A DNA stretch of 5,222 bases from an uncultured Collinsella sp. (GTDB lineage: Bacteria > Actinomycetota > Coriobacteriia > Coriobacteriales > Coriobacteriaceae): assembly GCA_902475375.1 (NCBI GenBank), contig CABRZC010000118.1:1-5222 (forward strand). Direction: 5' to 3'. Position numbers and translations under genes: made by a program. Below are positions 1 to 5,001 of the stretch, piece by piece. Within the stretch, counting starts at the first letter, position 1, and every line of letters begins with the position of its first letter. The notes beneath the pieces are model-generated. The model had not been told where the DNA came from and searched no databases. It saw only the letters and a program-made list of their open reading frames with translations.

Positions 1-14
1 AACGTGTGCCTATC

Positions 15-22
15 AGAGGAGA
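15..22 (+). promoter_or_regulatory. Shine-Dalgarno site that fixes the start of the SPFH gene
   Basis: The purine run AGAGGAGA lies four bases before ATG at 27. An in-frame GTG at 6 would add seven residues, but this Shine-Dalgarno sequence would then lie inside the coding region. ATG 27 is therefore the better start. No promoter can be judged because the window begins only 26 bases upstream. Confidence 0.75.
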
Positions 23-26
23 GACC

Positions 27-965
27 ATGCTGTTGTCCGGTATTATCGCTGCTCTTACGAGCCTTCTACTTCCCATCATCATTTTGTTGCTGCTGCTCCC
101 CAACGCCTGCTATGTCGTTGAACAGCAGCATGCCGTGATCATCGAGCGTCTGGGCAAGTTTAACCGCATCGTCAACGCGGGCTTCCACATGAAGGTGCCC
201 GTGATCGACCGCAAGGCCGCCACGGTGAGTCTGCGCACCATGAAAAACGGCTTCGGCATCGACGTTAAGACCCAAGACAACGTGACCATCGGCCTTGAGG
301 TCTCTGCTCAGTACCACGTGAGCTATGACATGGGCGCCGGCCCGGCAGATTCGGGCATCTACAAGAGCTACTACATGCTGCAGGAGCCCGTCGACCAGAT
401 GCGCGATTTCATCACCGATGCCCTGCGATCTTCCATCCCCGTCTATACGCTCGATGAGGTCTTTGCCAAGAAGGATGACATCGCCAAGGACGTTAATGCC
501 ACCGTGTCCGAGCAGATGGCTGCCTACGGCTTTACCCTCGTGTCGACACTCATCACCAAGATCGCGCTGCCGACCGAGGTCGAGAACTCCATGAACGACA
601 TCAACGCCGCCCAGCGCAAGCGCGCTGCTGCGCAGGAGCTCGCCGAGGCCGACCGCATCAAGCGCGTCACCGAGGCGACCGCCGAGGCCGAGGCGATGGA
701 AAAGGCGGGCGAGGGTATCGCCAACCAGCGCAAGGCCATCGCGCTGGGCATCAAGGATTCGCTCGAGATCATCCAGGAGACGGGTGTCGGCAATGACGAG
801 GCCAACCAACTGTTCATGTTTACGCAGTGGTCCGAGATGATGACGGAGTTCGCTCGCACGGGTAAAACCTCGACGGTCGTGCTGCCGAGCGACTTTTCGC
901 AGTCGGCCTCGATGTTCGAGCAGATGCTGACCGCCGGCAAAGTCCAAAACGATTCGAAGGAGTAG
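27..965 (+). CDS. SPFH/band 7 domain membrane protein (stomatin/prohibitin/HIR-like)
   Basis: A 312-residue protein of the SPFH (stomatin, prohibitin, flotillin, HflK/C) superfamily. These proteins are membrane-anchored, oligomerise into ring-like scaffolds and are linked to membrane microdomains and protease control; no precise role can be assigned here. Residues about 4-25 form one very hydrophobic N-terminal segment, the usual anchor. Residues about 28-190 are the band 7 domain, with family-typical stretches VVEQQHAVIIERLGKFNRI, GFHMKVPVID and a QDNVTIGLEVSAQYHV core. Residues about 190-230 (AAQRKRAAAQELAEADRIKR onward) are an Ala/Glu/Arg-rich helix expected to form the coiled coil for assembly. 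The tail is short and polar. The order of parts resembles QmcA and plant HIR proteins more than HflK/C. The stop is followed 6 bases later by rlmH, so the two are likely one transcript. Family assignment is firm; function is not. Confidence 0.93.
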   Translation: MLLSGIIAALTSLLLPIIILLLLLPNACYVVEQQHAVIIERLGKFNRIVNAGFHMKVPVIDRKAATVSLRTMKNGFGIDVKTQDNVTIGLEVSAQYHVSYDMGAGPADSGIYKSYYMLQEPVDQMRDFITDALRSSIPVYTLDEVFAKKDDIAKDVNATVSEQMAAYGFTLVSTLITKIALPTEVENSMNDINAAQRKRAAAQELAEADRIKRVTEATAEAEAMEKAGEGIANQRKAIALGIKDSLEIIQETGVGNDEANQLFMFTQWSEMMTEFARTGKTSTVVLPSDFSQSASMFEQMLTAGKVQNDSKE

Positions 966-971
966 ACGCGC

Positions 972-1442
972 GTGAAATACACCGTCGTTTGCGTCGGTAA
1001 GCTCAAGGAGCGCTTTTGGAAGGATGCCTGTGCCGAGTACACCAAGCGCCTGGGCGCCTATGCCAAAGTGGATATCCGCGAGGTAGCCGATATCGACCCG
1101 GCTAAGGCGGGCGGCGTGGATGCCGCGCGCGACAAGGAGGGGGCGGCGATACTTGCAGCCCTGCCACCTCGAGCACATGTGATCTTGCTGGCCATTGAGG
1201 GCAAAGAGCGCTCGAGTGAGGAACTCTCGGCGCGGCTCGACGATCTTATGCTGCGTGGTAACAGCGACATCGCCTTTGTGATTGGCGGATCGGACGGCGT
1301 GAGCGATGATGTACGCGCACGAGCCGACGAGATGCTCAGCTTTGGACGCATTACCTTGCCGCATAACTTGGCGCGCGTGGTGCTGCTGGAGCAAATCTAT
1401 CGCGCCTGCAAGATCAGCCGTGGCGAGCCGTATCACAAATAG
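972..1442 (+). CDS. rlmH: 23S rRNA (pseudouridine(1915)-N3)-methyltransferase RlmH
   Basis: A 156-residue cytoplasmic SPOUT-class methyltransferase, close to the 155 residues of E. coli RlmH. It uses S-adenosylmethionine to methylate pseudouridine 1915 in helix 69 of 23S rRNA on the assembled 70S ribosome. The C-terminal half carries the family signatures: the SAM-site glycine stretch FVIGGSDGV (residues 102-110) and the knot region ITLPHNLARVVLLEQIYRA (127-145), ending in the typical C-terminal GEPYHK (151-156). The N-terminus MKYTVVCVGKLKERFW is also typical. The start is GTG, supported by the AAGGAG at 957-962, which lies inside the last codons of the SPFH gene; that suggests translational coupling in one operon. 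No terminator is evident after the stop. Confidence 0.97.
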   Translation: MKYTVVCVGKLKERFWKDACAEYTKRLGAYAKVDIREVADIDPAKAGGVDAARDKEGAAILAALPPRAHVILLAIEGKERSSEELSARLDDLMLRGNSDIAFVIGGSDGVSDDVRARADEMLSFGRITLPHNLARVVLLEQIYRACKISRGEPYHK

Positions 1443-1515
1443 GTCGGCAATACGAAACAATGCCGTGGGACAATAGCCTTCGTTTTGAAGAACGTGTCTG
1501 AGAGGACTATGAGAT

Positions 1516-2286
1516 ATGAAGATTGGATTTGTCGGTTTTGGCAATATGGCGAGCGCTATGGCCGATGGCTGGATCGCCGCCGGTGTGGCTGCGAGCGATA
1601 TGTGCGCCTGCGCGGGCCACTACGACGCCTTGGTTGAGCGTTGTGAGGCGCGTGGGATGGTTGCCTGTCGTGACGCGGCGGAGGTTGTCGCCGCATCCGA
1701 TATCGTGGTTGCTGCGGTCAAGCCGTACATGATCGAGAAGGTCTTCGCTCCGCTTAAGGACACTCTTGCCGACAAGGTTGTCCTTTCGGTTGTCTGGACT
1801 TGGGATAGCGCCAAGTGGGAAAAGGTCCTGCCGGGTGTCGCGCATATCTCGACAGTGCCCAACACGCCGGTTTCGGTGGGCGAGGGTGTTATCGCTTGCG
1901 AGAAGTCCTCTACGCTCAATGACGAGCAGCGTGCCGTGGTGCTCGACCTGCTCGGTAAGCTTGGCACTGTCGTCGAGCTCGACACGAGCCTGCTGTTTGT
2001 GGGCGGCACCGTGGGCGGTTGCGCCCCGGCATTTGTCGCCATGGCGATTGAGGCCCTGGGCGACGCGGCCGTCAAGCACGGCATTCCGCGCGCCGATGCC
2101 TATCGCATTGTGAGCCAGATGGTGCTGGGCACGGCAAAGCTGCAACTTGCAACAGGGCAGCATCCTGCGGCGATGAAGGATGCCGTGTGCTCGCCCGGCG
2201 GTGCCACCATCAAGGGCGTCGTCGCGCTCGAGGATGCTGGCATGCGCAGCGCCCTGGTCAAGGCCATCGACGCCACCCTTCAGTAA
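1516..2286 (+). CDS. proC: Pyrroline-5-carboxylate reductase
   Basis: A 256-residue NAD(P)H-dependent enzyme that reduces 1-pyrroline-5-carboxylate to L-proline, the last step of proline biosynthesis, in the cytoplasm. The N-terminal Rossmann motif is GFGNMA (residues 7-12). It is followed by the conserved VKP (68-70) and by VPNTPVSVGEG (114-124), where most homologues have MPNTP. The C-terminal dimerisation and substrate region shows GCAPAFVAMAIEAL (168-181) and the ProC signature VCSPGGATIKGVVALEDAG (224-242). Length is slightly under the usual 260-280 residues but no domain is missing. The start at 1516 is preceded by AGAGGA (1501-1506). An overlapping ATG at 1509 is in another frame. The 73 bases between rlmH and proC show no convincing promoter or terminator, so read-through from rlmH is possible. 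The stop codon sits at the edge of the palindromic element that follows. Confidence 0.96.
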   Translation: MKIGFVGFGNMASAMADGWIAAGVAASDMCACAGHYDALVERCEARGMVACRDAAEVVAASDIVVAAVKPYMIEKVFAPLKDTLADKVVLSVVWTWDSAKWEKVLPGVAHISTVPNTPVSVGEGVIACEKSSTLNDEQRAVVLDLLGKLGTVVELDTSLLFVGGTVGGCAPAFVAMAIEALGDAAVKHGIPRADAYRIVSQMVLGTAKLQLATGQHPAAMKDAVCSPGGATIKGVVALEDAGMRSALVKAIDATLQ

Positions 2287-2325
2287 ACCTGCCATTTAGG
2301 GACAGGTTCATTTTGGCAGGTTTTT
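2285..2325 (+). terminator. Probable intrinsic terminator of proC
   Basis: AAACCTGCCA (2285-2294) pairs perfectly with TGGCAGGTTT (2314-2323), and the run TTTTT (2321-2325) ends the structure. The 19-base loop is long for a terminator. The stem starts inside the proC stop codon and is formed by one end of the palindromic element. Confidence 0.55.
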
Positions 2326-2444
2326 CCTGCGGTTTTGTCGTATATGCAAAAAGCGCCCCGCAACTGGCTCAATTCCAGTTGCGGGGCGCTTGCGTTTGCC
2401 CAGATAAAACCGACCAAAACAAACCTGTCCCTTTTTGGCAGGTT
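2286..2444. repeat. 159-base near-palindromic MITE/REP-like element between convergent genes
   Basis: The two ends are inverted repeats: bases 2286-2316 match the reverse complement of 2414-2444 at 26 of 31 positions, with shared blocks AACCTGCCA, AGGGACAGGTT and TTTTGG. Weaker similarity continues inward. Nested near the centre is a perfect 17-base-pair hairpin (2351-2391). The 12-mer TTTTGGCAGGTT also occurs twice in direct orientation (2311-2322 and 2433-2444). The element runs from the last base of the proC stop codon to within the stop codon of the convergent small gene. It encodes no protein. Long terminal inverted repeats without a gene fit a miniature inverted-repeat or REP-type element, but no target duplication is clear. 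Mobility is inference. Confidence 0.6.
2346..2391 (-). terminator. Strong intrinsic terminator of the minus-strand small gene
   Basis: A perfect 17-base-pair stem (2351-2367 with 2375-2391, loop CTCAATT) is followed on the minus strand by TTTTTGC (2350-2344 read backwards). On the plus strand the stem is not followed by a T run, so the orientation favours transcripts from the small gene at 2443-2616. Bases 2346-2350 (GCAAA) can also pair with 2395-2399 around a three-base bulge. Confidence 0.75.
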
Positions 2445-2616
2445 AGTCCCAGAAGCTGTCTTCTTCGTCCTCGGACTTGGGGCCGCGGTCGACGTACATC
2501 TTATGGGTGCGCTTCTCCATTACAAAGGCAAGAATCGCAAACAGCAGGATGCCGCCGGCGAAAAGGATGGCAAAACCGGTGCGGGTGCCAAACAAAAAGG
2601 AAAAAACTGCGTCCAT
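2443..2616 (-). CDS. Small single-pass membrane protein, 57 residues, function unknown
   Basis: An open frame of 57 residues read on the minus strand, starting ATG at 2616-2614 and ending TAA at 2445-2443. Its ribosome site AGAAGG (2628-2623) lies six bases before the ATG. A strong terminator in the right orientation lies about 50 bases past the stop, so transcription signals support a real gene. Residues 1-13 (MDAVFSFLFGTRT) are followed by one hydrophobic segment at about 14-33 (GFAILFAGGILLFAILAFVM), then a basic EKRTHK patch and an acidic end EDEEDSFWD (49-57). By the positive-inside rule the C-terminus should face the cytoplasm. It runs divergently from serS and convergently to proC. I do not recognise a named family. 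It may help anchor or regulate a membrane complex, but nothing here shows that. Confidence 0.72.
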   Translation of the reverse strand: MDAVFSFLFGTRTGFAILFAGGILLFAILAFVMEKRTHKMYVDRGPKSEDEEDSFWD

Positions 2617-2640
2617 TGGGTGCCTTCTTGCGTAGTTGGG

Positions 2641-2670
2641 TTGGGTCGTAAACGCTCATAAGTATATACT
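2641..2670 (+). promoter_or_regulatory. Possible promoter of serS
   Basis: TTGGGT (2641-2646) and TATACT (2665-2670) are separated by 18 bases, giving an expected start of transcription near 2677 and a leader of about 50 bases. That leader is too short for a T-box. The -10 overlaps the palindrome shared with the divergent small gene. Confidence 0.4.
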
Positions 2671-2698
2671 TGCCCATACATGTACAAGGTTGCAACCT
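2660..2698. promoter_or_regulatory. Cluster of three perfect palindromes in the divergent promoter region
   Basis: Three exact palindromes lie within 39 bases: AAGTATATACTT (2660-2671), TACATGTA (2677-2684) and AGGTTGCAACCT (2687-2698). They sit between the divergent starts of the small membrane gene and serS. Such sites may be operators for a dimeric regulator or may simply reflect a two-way promoter. No known operator consensus was recognised. Confidence 0.4.
2661..2687 (-). promoter_or_regulatory. Possible promoter of the small membrane protein gene
   Basis: Read on the minus strand, TTGTAC (2687-2682) and TATACT (2666-2661) are spaced by 15 bases, short of the ideal 17. The -10 hexamer is one half of the palindrome AAGTATATACTT (2660-2671), the other half of which may serve serS. 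The assignment is weak but fits the gene's position. Confidence 0.35.
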
Positions 2699-2717
2699 AA
2701 ATGGAATGTATATCGCC

Positions 2718-2723
2718 GGAGGA
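2718..2723 (+). promoter_or_regulatory. serS: Shine-Dalgarno site that fixes the serS start
   Basis: GGAGGA lies four bases before ATG 2728. An in-frame ATG at 2701 would add nine residues, but it has no Shine-Dalgarno sequence and would place this one inside the gene. Seryl-tRNA synthetases typically begin MLDIKFVRENP, which matches the 2728 start exactly. Confidence 0.85.
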
Positions 2724-2727
2724 TCTA

Positions 2728-4011
2728 ATGCTTGATATCAAGTTTGTTCGCGAGAACCCCGATGCCATCGATACCGCCATGGCTAACCGCCAGACGTCTT
2801 GGGATCGCGAGAAGTTCTTTGAGCTCGACGACGAGCGCCGTGCCGTCATCACCGAGGTCGAGGAGCTCCAGGCCACGCGTAACGCCGAGTCCAAGAAGAT
2901 TGGCGCCCTGATGAAGGAGGGCAAGAAGGACGAGGCCGAGGCCGCCAAGGAGGCCGTGCGCGCCGTCAACGAGAAGATTGACGGTCTGGCCGAGCGCCGC
3001 ACTGCTCTCGAGCAGGAGCAGTACGACTTCATGGCTCACCTGCCCAACATCCCTTGCGAGGCCACGCCGTACGGCAAGGACGAGGACGAGAACATCGAGC
3101 GCCGTCGTTGGGGCACCCCGCGCGAGTTCGACTTCGACTTTAAGCCGCACTGGGACCTGGGCACCGACCTCGATATCCTCGACTTCGAGCGCGGCAACAA
3201 GCTCTCCGGTAGCCGCTTCACCGTTCTCGGTGGCGCCGGCGCCCGTTTGGAGCGCGCCCTCATCAACTTCTTCCTCGACACGCACACCAGCCGTGGTTTT
3301 AAGGAGTGGTGGCCGCCCATCGTCGTCAAGCGTCAGACCATGTTTGGCACGGGTCAGCTGCCCAAGTTCGAGGACGATGCCTATCACGTCTCGGGCGATA
3401 ACTTCCTGATCCCCACCGCCGAGGTCGTGCTTACCAACCTGCATGCCGGCGAGGTTCTCGACGCTGACACCCTGCCGCGCCGTTACACCGCCTTCACCCC
3501 CTGTTTCCGCGAGGAGGCCGGCTCCGCTGGCCGCGACACCCGCGGCATCATCCGCCAGCATGAGTTCGACAAGGTCGAGATGGTCAAGTTTGCCAAGCCG
3601 GAGGAGTCCGACGAGGAGCTCGAGAGTATGACCGCCGAGGCCGAGTACCTGCTGCAGCAGCTGGGCCTTCCGTATCGCGTGATTAGCCTGTGTACCGGCG
3701 ACCTGGGCTTCTCTGCCCGCCAGACCTACGACATCGAGGTCTGGCTGCCGAGCTACAACGCCTACAAGGAGATCAGCTCCTGCTCCAACTGCGGTGACTT
3801 CCAGGCCCGTCGCGCCAACATCAAGTATCGCGACCCCGAGAACTTCAAGGGCTCGCGCTACCTGCACACCCTCAACGGTTCCGGCCTGCCGGCTGGCCGC
3901 ACCATGGCCGCCATTCTGGAGAACTACCAGAACGCCGACGGCACCATCACGATCCCCGAGGTTCTTCGTCCTTACATGGGTGGCCTCGAGAAGATCGAGC
4001 CGGTTGCGTAG
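2728..4011 (+). CDS. serS: Seryl-tRNA synthetase
   Basis: A 427-residue class II aminoacyl-tRNA synthetase, the usual length for the bacterial enzyme. It charges tRNA-Ser (and tRNA-Sec where present) with serine using ATP, in the cytoplasm as a dimer. Residues about 27-105 form the long antiparallel coiled-coil arm that reads the tRNA long variable arm; it is rich in Glu, Arg and Lys. Motif 1 begins near GARLERALINFF (171-182). The serine-site loop TAE is at 230-232. Motif 2 is FREEAGSAGRDTRGIIRQHE (260-279), and motif 3 is NGSGLPAGRTMAAILENYQ (383-401) with its conserved arginine. EISSCSNCGDFQARR (348-362) is typical of bacterial SerRS. No key residue is missing. Codon use is strongly biased to C-ending codons, as expected for a highly expressed gene. 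It is transcribed alone, with its own likely promoter and terminator. Confidence 0.98.
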   Translation: MLDIKFVRENPDAIDTAMANRQTSWDREKFFELDDERRAVITEVEELQATRNAESKKIGALMKEGKKDEAEAAKEAVRAVNEKIDGLAERRTALEQEQYDFMAHLPNIPCEATPYGKDEDENIERRRWGTPREFDFDFKPHWDLGTDLDILDFERGNKLSGSRFTVLGGAGARLERALINFFLDTHTSRGFKEWWPPIVVKRQTMFGTGQLPKFEDDAYHVSGDNFLIPTAEVVLTNLHAGEVLDADTLPRRYTAFTPCFREEAGSAGRDTRGIIRQHEFDKVEMVKFAKPEESDEELESMTAEAEYLLQQLGLPYRVISLCTGDLGFSARQTYDIEVWLPSYNAYKEISSCSNCGDFQARRANIKYRDPENFKGSRYLHTLNGSGLPAGRTMAAILENYQNADGTITIPEVLRPYMGGLEKIEPVA

Positions 4012-4033
4012 GTTGCCTACATAAGCGATTTGC

Positions 4034-4063
4034 AAGGGCGCTCCTTTCTGGAGCGCCCTTTTT
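4034..4063 (+). terminator. Intrinsic terminator of serS
   Basis: An 11-base-pair stem, AAGGGCGCTCC (4034-4044) with GGAGCGCCCTT (4050-4060), has a five-base loop TTTCT and is followed by T through 4063. It lies 22 bases after the serS stop and should separate serS from the next gene. Confidence 0.9.
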
Positions 4064-4111
4064 GTGCGCGGAGCTATACCATGTCGCGCGGACAGCTCAA
4101 TAGAAAACACA

Positions 4112-4125
4112 CGAACAAACGTTCT
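4112..4125. promoter_or_regulatory. Putative LexA (SOS) box
   Basis: CGAACAAACGTTCT matches 13 of 14 positions of the Gram-positive LexA box consensus CGAACRNRYGTTYG; only the last base differs. The symmetric core GAAC-N4-GTTC is perfect. Its right end falls where the -35 hexamer of the following promoter would be, a position at which bound LexA would block RNA polymerase. The match is seen in the sequence; regulation is inferred. Confidence 0.6.
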
Positions 4126-4151
4126 GTATACAGCCATCTACCTGCTATGCT
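4123..4151 (+). promoter_or_regulatory. Probable extended -10 promoter of the 142-residue protein gene
   Basis: TGCTATGCT (4143-4151) is an extended -10 element. The -35 position 17 bases upstream (TTCTGT, 4123-4128) is weak, as is common when an extended -10 is present, and it overlaps the LexA box. Transcription would start near 4158, about 27 bases before the start codon. Confidence 0.5.
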
Positions 4152-4184
4152 TTTACTAGATACGGGCGAGAGAAAGGGGATGCA

Positions 4185-4613
4185 ATGGAACTGTTTGACG
4201 AGCGGGTGATTTTGTTTGAGAGCGATGAAGGCGGGGAGCACCTACTAGTTACGTGCGAGCCATCGGGTATGGGTGGTTTGGTGGTGCGGCAGACGAGCGA
4301 GGGCCCGTTGACCCAATGGTGCTTTGAGGAGTCGCCGCATGTGGTCGAGACTTTTGTGACGCACGAGGGGCTTGTGGCGCTTGAGCAGTTCTATGGAGTT
4401 GGGACTTCTAACCAGGTCGCGCGCATGCTGAGTATCTCGTTTGCCGATTATGACTGTGCCCAGCGGGTGCGCTCGCTTTTGAGGGAACTCGGTGCTGGGT
4501 TCGATGTAGTTGAAAAACCGATTTATCGCATCGGGGACGTTGGCGCTGCGGAGCTGCGTGAGGGACATATTCTCAAAAAAAGTTTGAGATTGTGCTTGAC
4601 TCCAACTAACTAA
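4185..4613 (+). CDS. Hypothetical protein, 142 residues, possibly SOS-regulated
   Basis: I do not recognise the family. The start ATG at 4185 has a good Shine-Dalgarno AAAGGGG (4173-4179) five bases upstream, and a promoter with an overlapping LexA-like site precedes it, so the frame is probably real. The product looks soluble: no signal peptide or membrane segment, acidic N-terminus (MELFDERVILFESDEGGEH) with several short strands, then a helical stretch with DYDCAQRVRSLLRELG (88-103). It has four cysteines (24, 46, 91, 137) with no metal-site spacing. The basic end KKSLRLCLTPTN (131-142) is encoded across a run of seven A bases and across the promoter of the downstream tRNA; Leu138-Thr139 are encoded by the tRNA -35 hexamer. 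The tail could therefore be a recent extension or a frameshift product. Codon use is less biased than in serS. Confidence 0.7.
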   Translation: MELFDERVILFESDEGGEHLLVTCEPSGMGGLVVRQTSEGPLTQWCFEESPHVVETFVTHEGLVALEQFYGVGTSNQVARMLSISFADYDCAQRVRSLLRELGAGFDVVEKPIYRIGDVGAAELREGHILKKSLRLCLTPTN

Positions 4614-4626
4614 AGTGGTTTTATAT
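4596..4626 (+). promoter_or_regulatory. Promoter of the first tRNA-Arg gene
   Basis: TTGACT (4596-4601) is a near-consensus -35 placed exactly as in the second tRNA copy, 41 bases before the tRNA. The -10 lies in the T/A-rich TTTTATAT (4619-4626). An A-rich stretch upstream (4575-4581) may act as an UP element. The -35 lies within the last codons of the preceding gene. Confidence 0.65.
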
Positions 4627-4636
4627 GTCTTGCGCT

Positions 4637-4713
4637 GCGGCGTTACCTCAGCTGGATAGAGGGTCTGACTACGAATCAGAACGTCATAGGTTCGAATCCT
4701 ATACGCCGCACCA
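4637..4713 (+). tRNA. tRNA-Arg(ACG), first copy
   Basis: A complete 77-base cloverleaf with encoded CCA. The acceptor stem is GCGGCGT with ACGCCGC. The D arm is CCTC-AGCTGGATA-GAGG. The anticodon arm is TCTGA-CTACGAA-TCAGA, so the anticodon is ACG. The T arm is ATAGG-TTCGAAT-CCTAT. All stems pair perfectly. The ACG anticodon is normally converted to ICG by TadA and reads CGU, CGC and CGA. It is followed 9 bases later by an intrinsic terminator. Confidence 0.98.
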
Positions 4714-4722
4714 ATTGAACTT

Positions 4723-4752
4723 AAAGCCTCCGGCAACGGGGGCTTTTCTTTT
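4723..4752 (+). terminator. Intrinsic terminator after the first tRNA-Arg
   Basis: A 10-base-pair stem (AAAGCCTCCG with CGGGGGCTTT, one G-T pair) is closed by a GCAA tetraloop and followed by TTTTCTTTT. Confidence 0.92.
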
Positions 4753-4779
4753 ACGCCGGCACTGCATGGATTCGAACCT

Positions 4780-4885
4780 CGGTCGAGGCGCGAGCGTGAA
4801 GCGGACGCGGAGCGTCCGTAGCGAGCGGGCGAGCGCGCCGGCAGGCGGGCGAAGCCGGCGCGGATCCGCGCAGCGGATGCGCGGA
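4780..4885. repeat. GC-rich cluster of hairpins between tRNA copies
   Basis: About 100 bases of very high G+C hold successive inverted repeats: CGGACGC/GCGTCCG (4802-4808 with 4812-4818), CGCGCCGGC/GCCGGCGCG (4834-4842 with 4854-4862), a 14-base perfect palindrome GCGCGGATCCGCGC (4858-4871), and TCCGCGCA/TGCGCGGA (4865-4872 with 4878-4885). Some are mutually exclusive. Composition differs from the flanks. It has no credible gene and is most like a palindromic intergenic repeat. Confidence 0.65.
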
Positions 4886-4903
4886 ATCCTATACGCCGCA
4901 CCA
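4884..4903 (+). pseudogene. 3'-terminal fragment of tRNA-Arg(ACG)
   Basis: The 20 bases from 4884 equal the last 20 bases of both intact tRNA-Arg genes, from the 3' side of the T loop through CCA. The 57 upstream bases of the tRNA are replaced by the GC-rich hairpin cluster. The fragment cannot make a tRNA. A tRNA 3' end regenerated at one side of an insert is a familiar outcome of integration at tRNA genes, but partial duplication would look the same. Confidence 0.9.
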
Positions 4904-4912
4904 ATTGAACTT

Positions 4913-4942
4913 AAAGCCTCCGGCAACGGGGGCTTTTCTTTT
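4913..4942 (+). terminator. Intrinsic terminator in the partial repeat copy
   Basis: Identical to the terminator after the intact tRNA genes: 10-base-pair stem, GCAA loop, TTTTCTTTT tail. With no intact tRNA directly before it, it can only stop read-through from the left. Confidence 0.88.
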
Positions 4943-5001
4943 ATGGCAACACTGCATGGATTCGAACCTCGGTCGAGGCATGAACAGCCTGACCACCACT
5001 T

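Larger units (their letters stand above)
4636..4792 (+). repeat. 157-base direct repeat, first copy (tRNA-Arg plus downstream)
   Basis: Bases 4636-4792 are identical to 5066-5222, an offset of 430. The repeat holds the whole tRNA, its terminator and an inverted copy of the T-arm core. Identity begins one base before the tRNA, while the promoters upstream differ. The true right limit is unknown because the window ends inside the second copy. Confidence 0.95.
4884..4979 (+). repeat. 96-base partial repeat copy (tRNA 3' end, terminator, inverted T-arm)
   Basis: Matches 4694-4789 at 92 of 96 positions. All four differences fall within 4944-4949, where the other copies have CGCCGG. The match stops at 4979, after which the sequence becomes the promoter region of the second tRNA. 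Confidence 0.93.

Noticed and set aside
66..1544. Long 492-residue open frame on the minus strand
   Set aside because: It runs antisense to the SPFH gene and rlmH, both with clear family motifs. Long antisense frames are expected in GC-rich DNA with biased codon use, and its translation shows no recognisable domain.
2187..2661. Plus-strand frames of 154 and 108 residues after proC
   Set aside because: They cross the palindromic element and lie antisense to the small membrane gene, which has better start and end signals.
2671..2727. T-box riboswitch before serS
   Set aside because: The likely leader is only about 50 bases and lacks an antiterminator/terminator pair, far shorter than a T-box.
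4124..4133. CTGTATACAG as an E. coli type SOS box
   Set aside because: The E. coli box needs CTG and CAG ten bases apart; here only four bases separate them. The adjacent GAAC-N4-GTTC site is the better LexA candidate.
2725..4137. Long 470-residue open frame on the minus strand
   Set aside because: It is the antisense shadow of serS, whose strong codon bias keeps the opposite frame free of stops. The translation is low-complexity Leu/Val/Gly-rich.
4571..4589. Hairpin TCTCAAA/TTTGAGA at the end of the 142-residue gene as its terminator
   Set aside because: The stem is weak and AT-rich and is not followed by a T run, and it lies before the stop codon.
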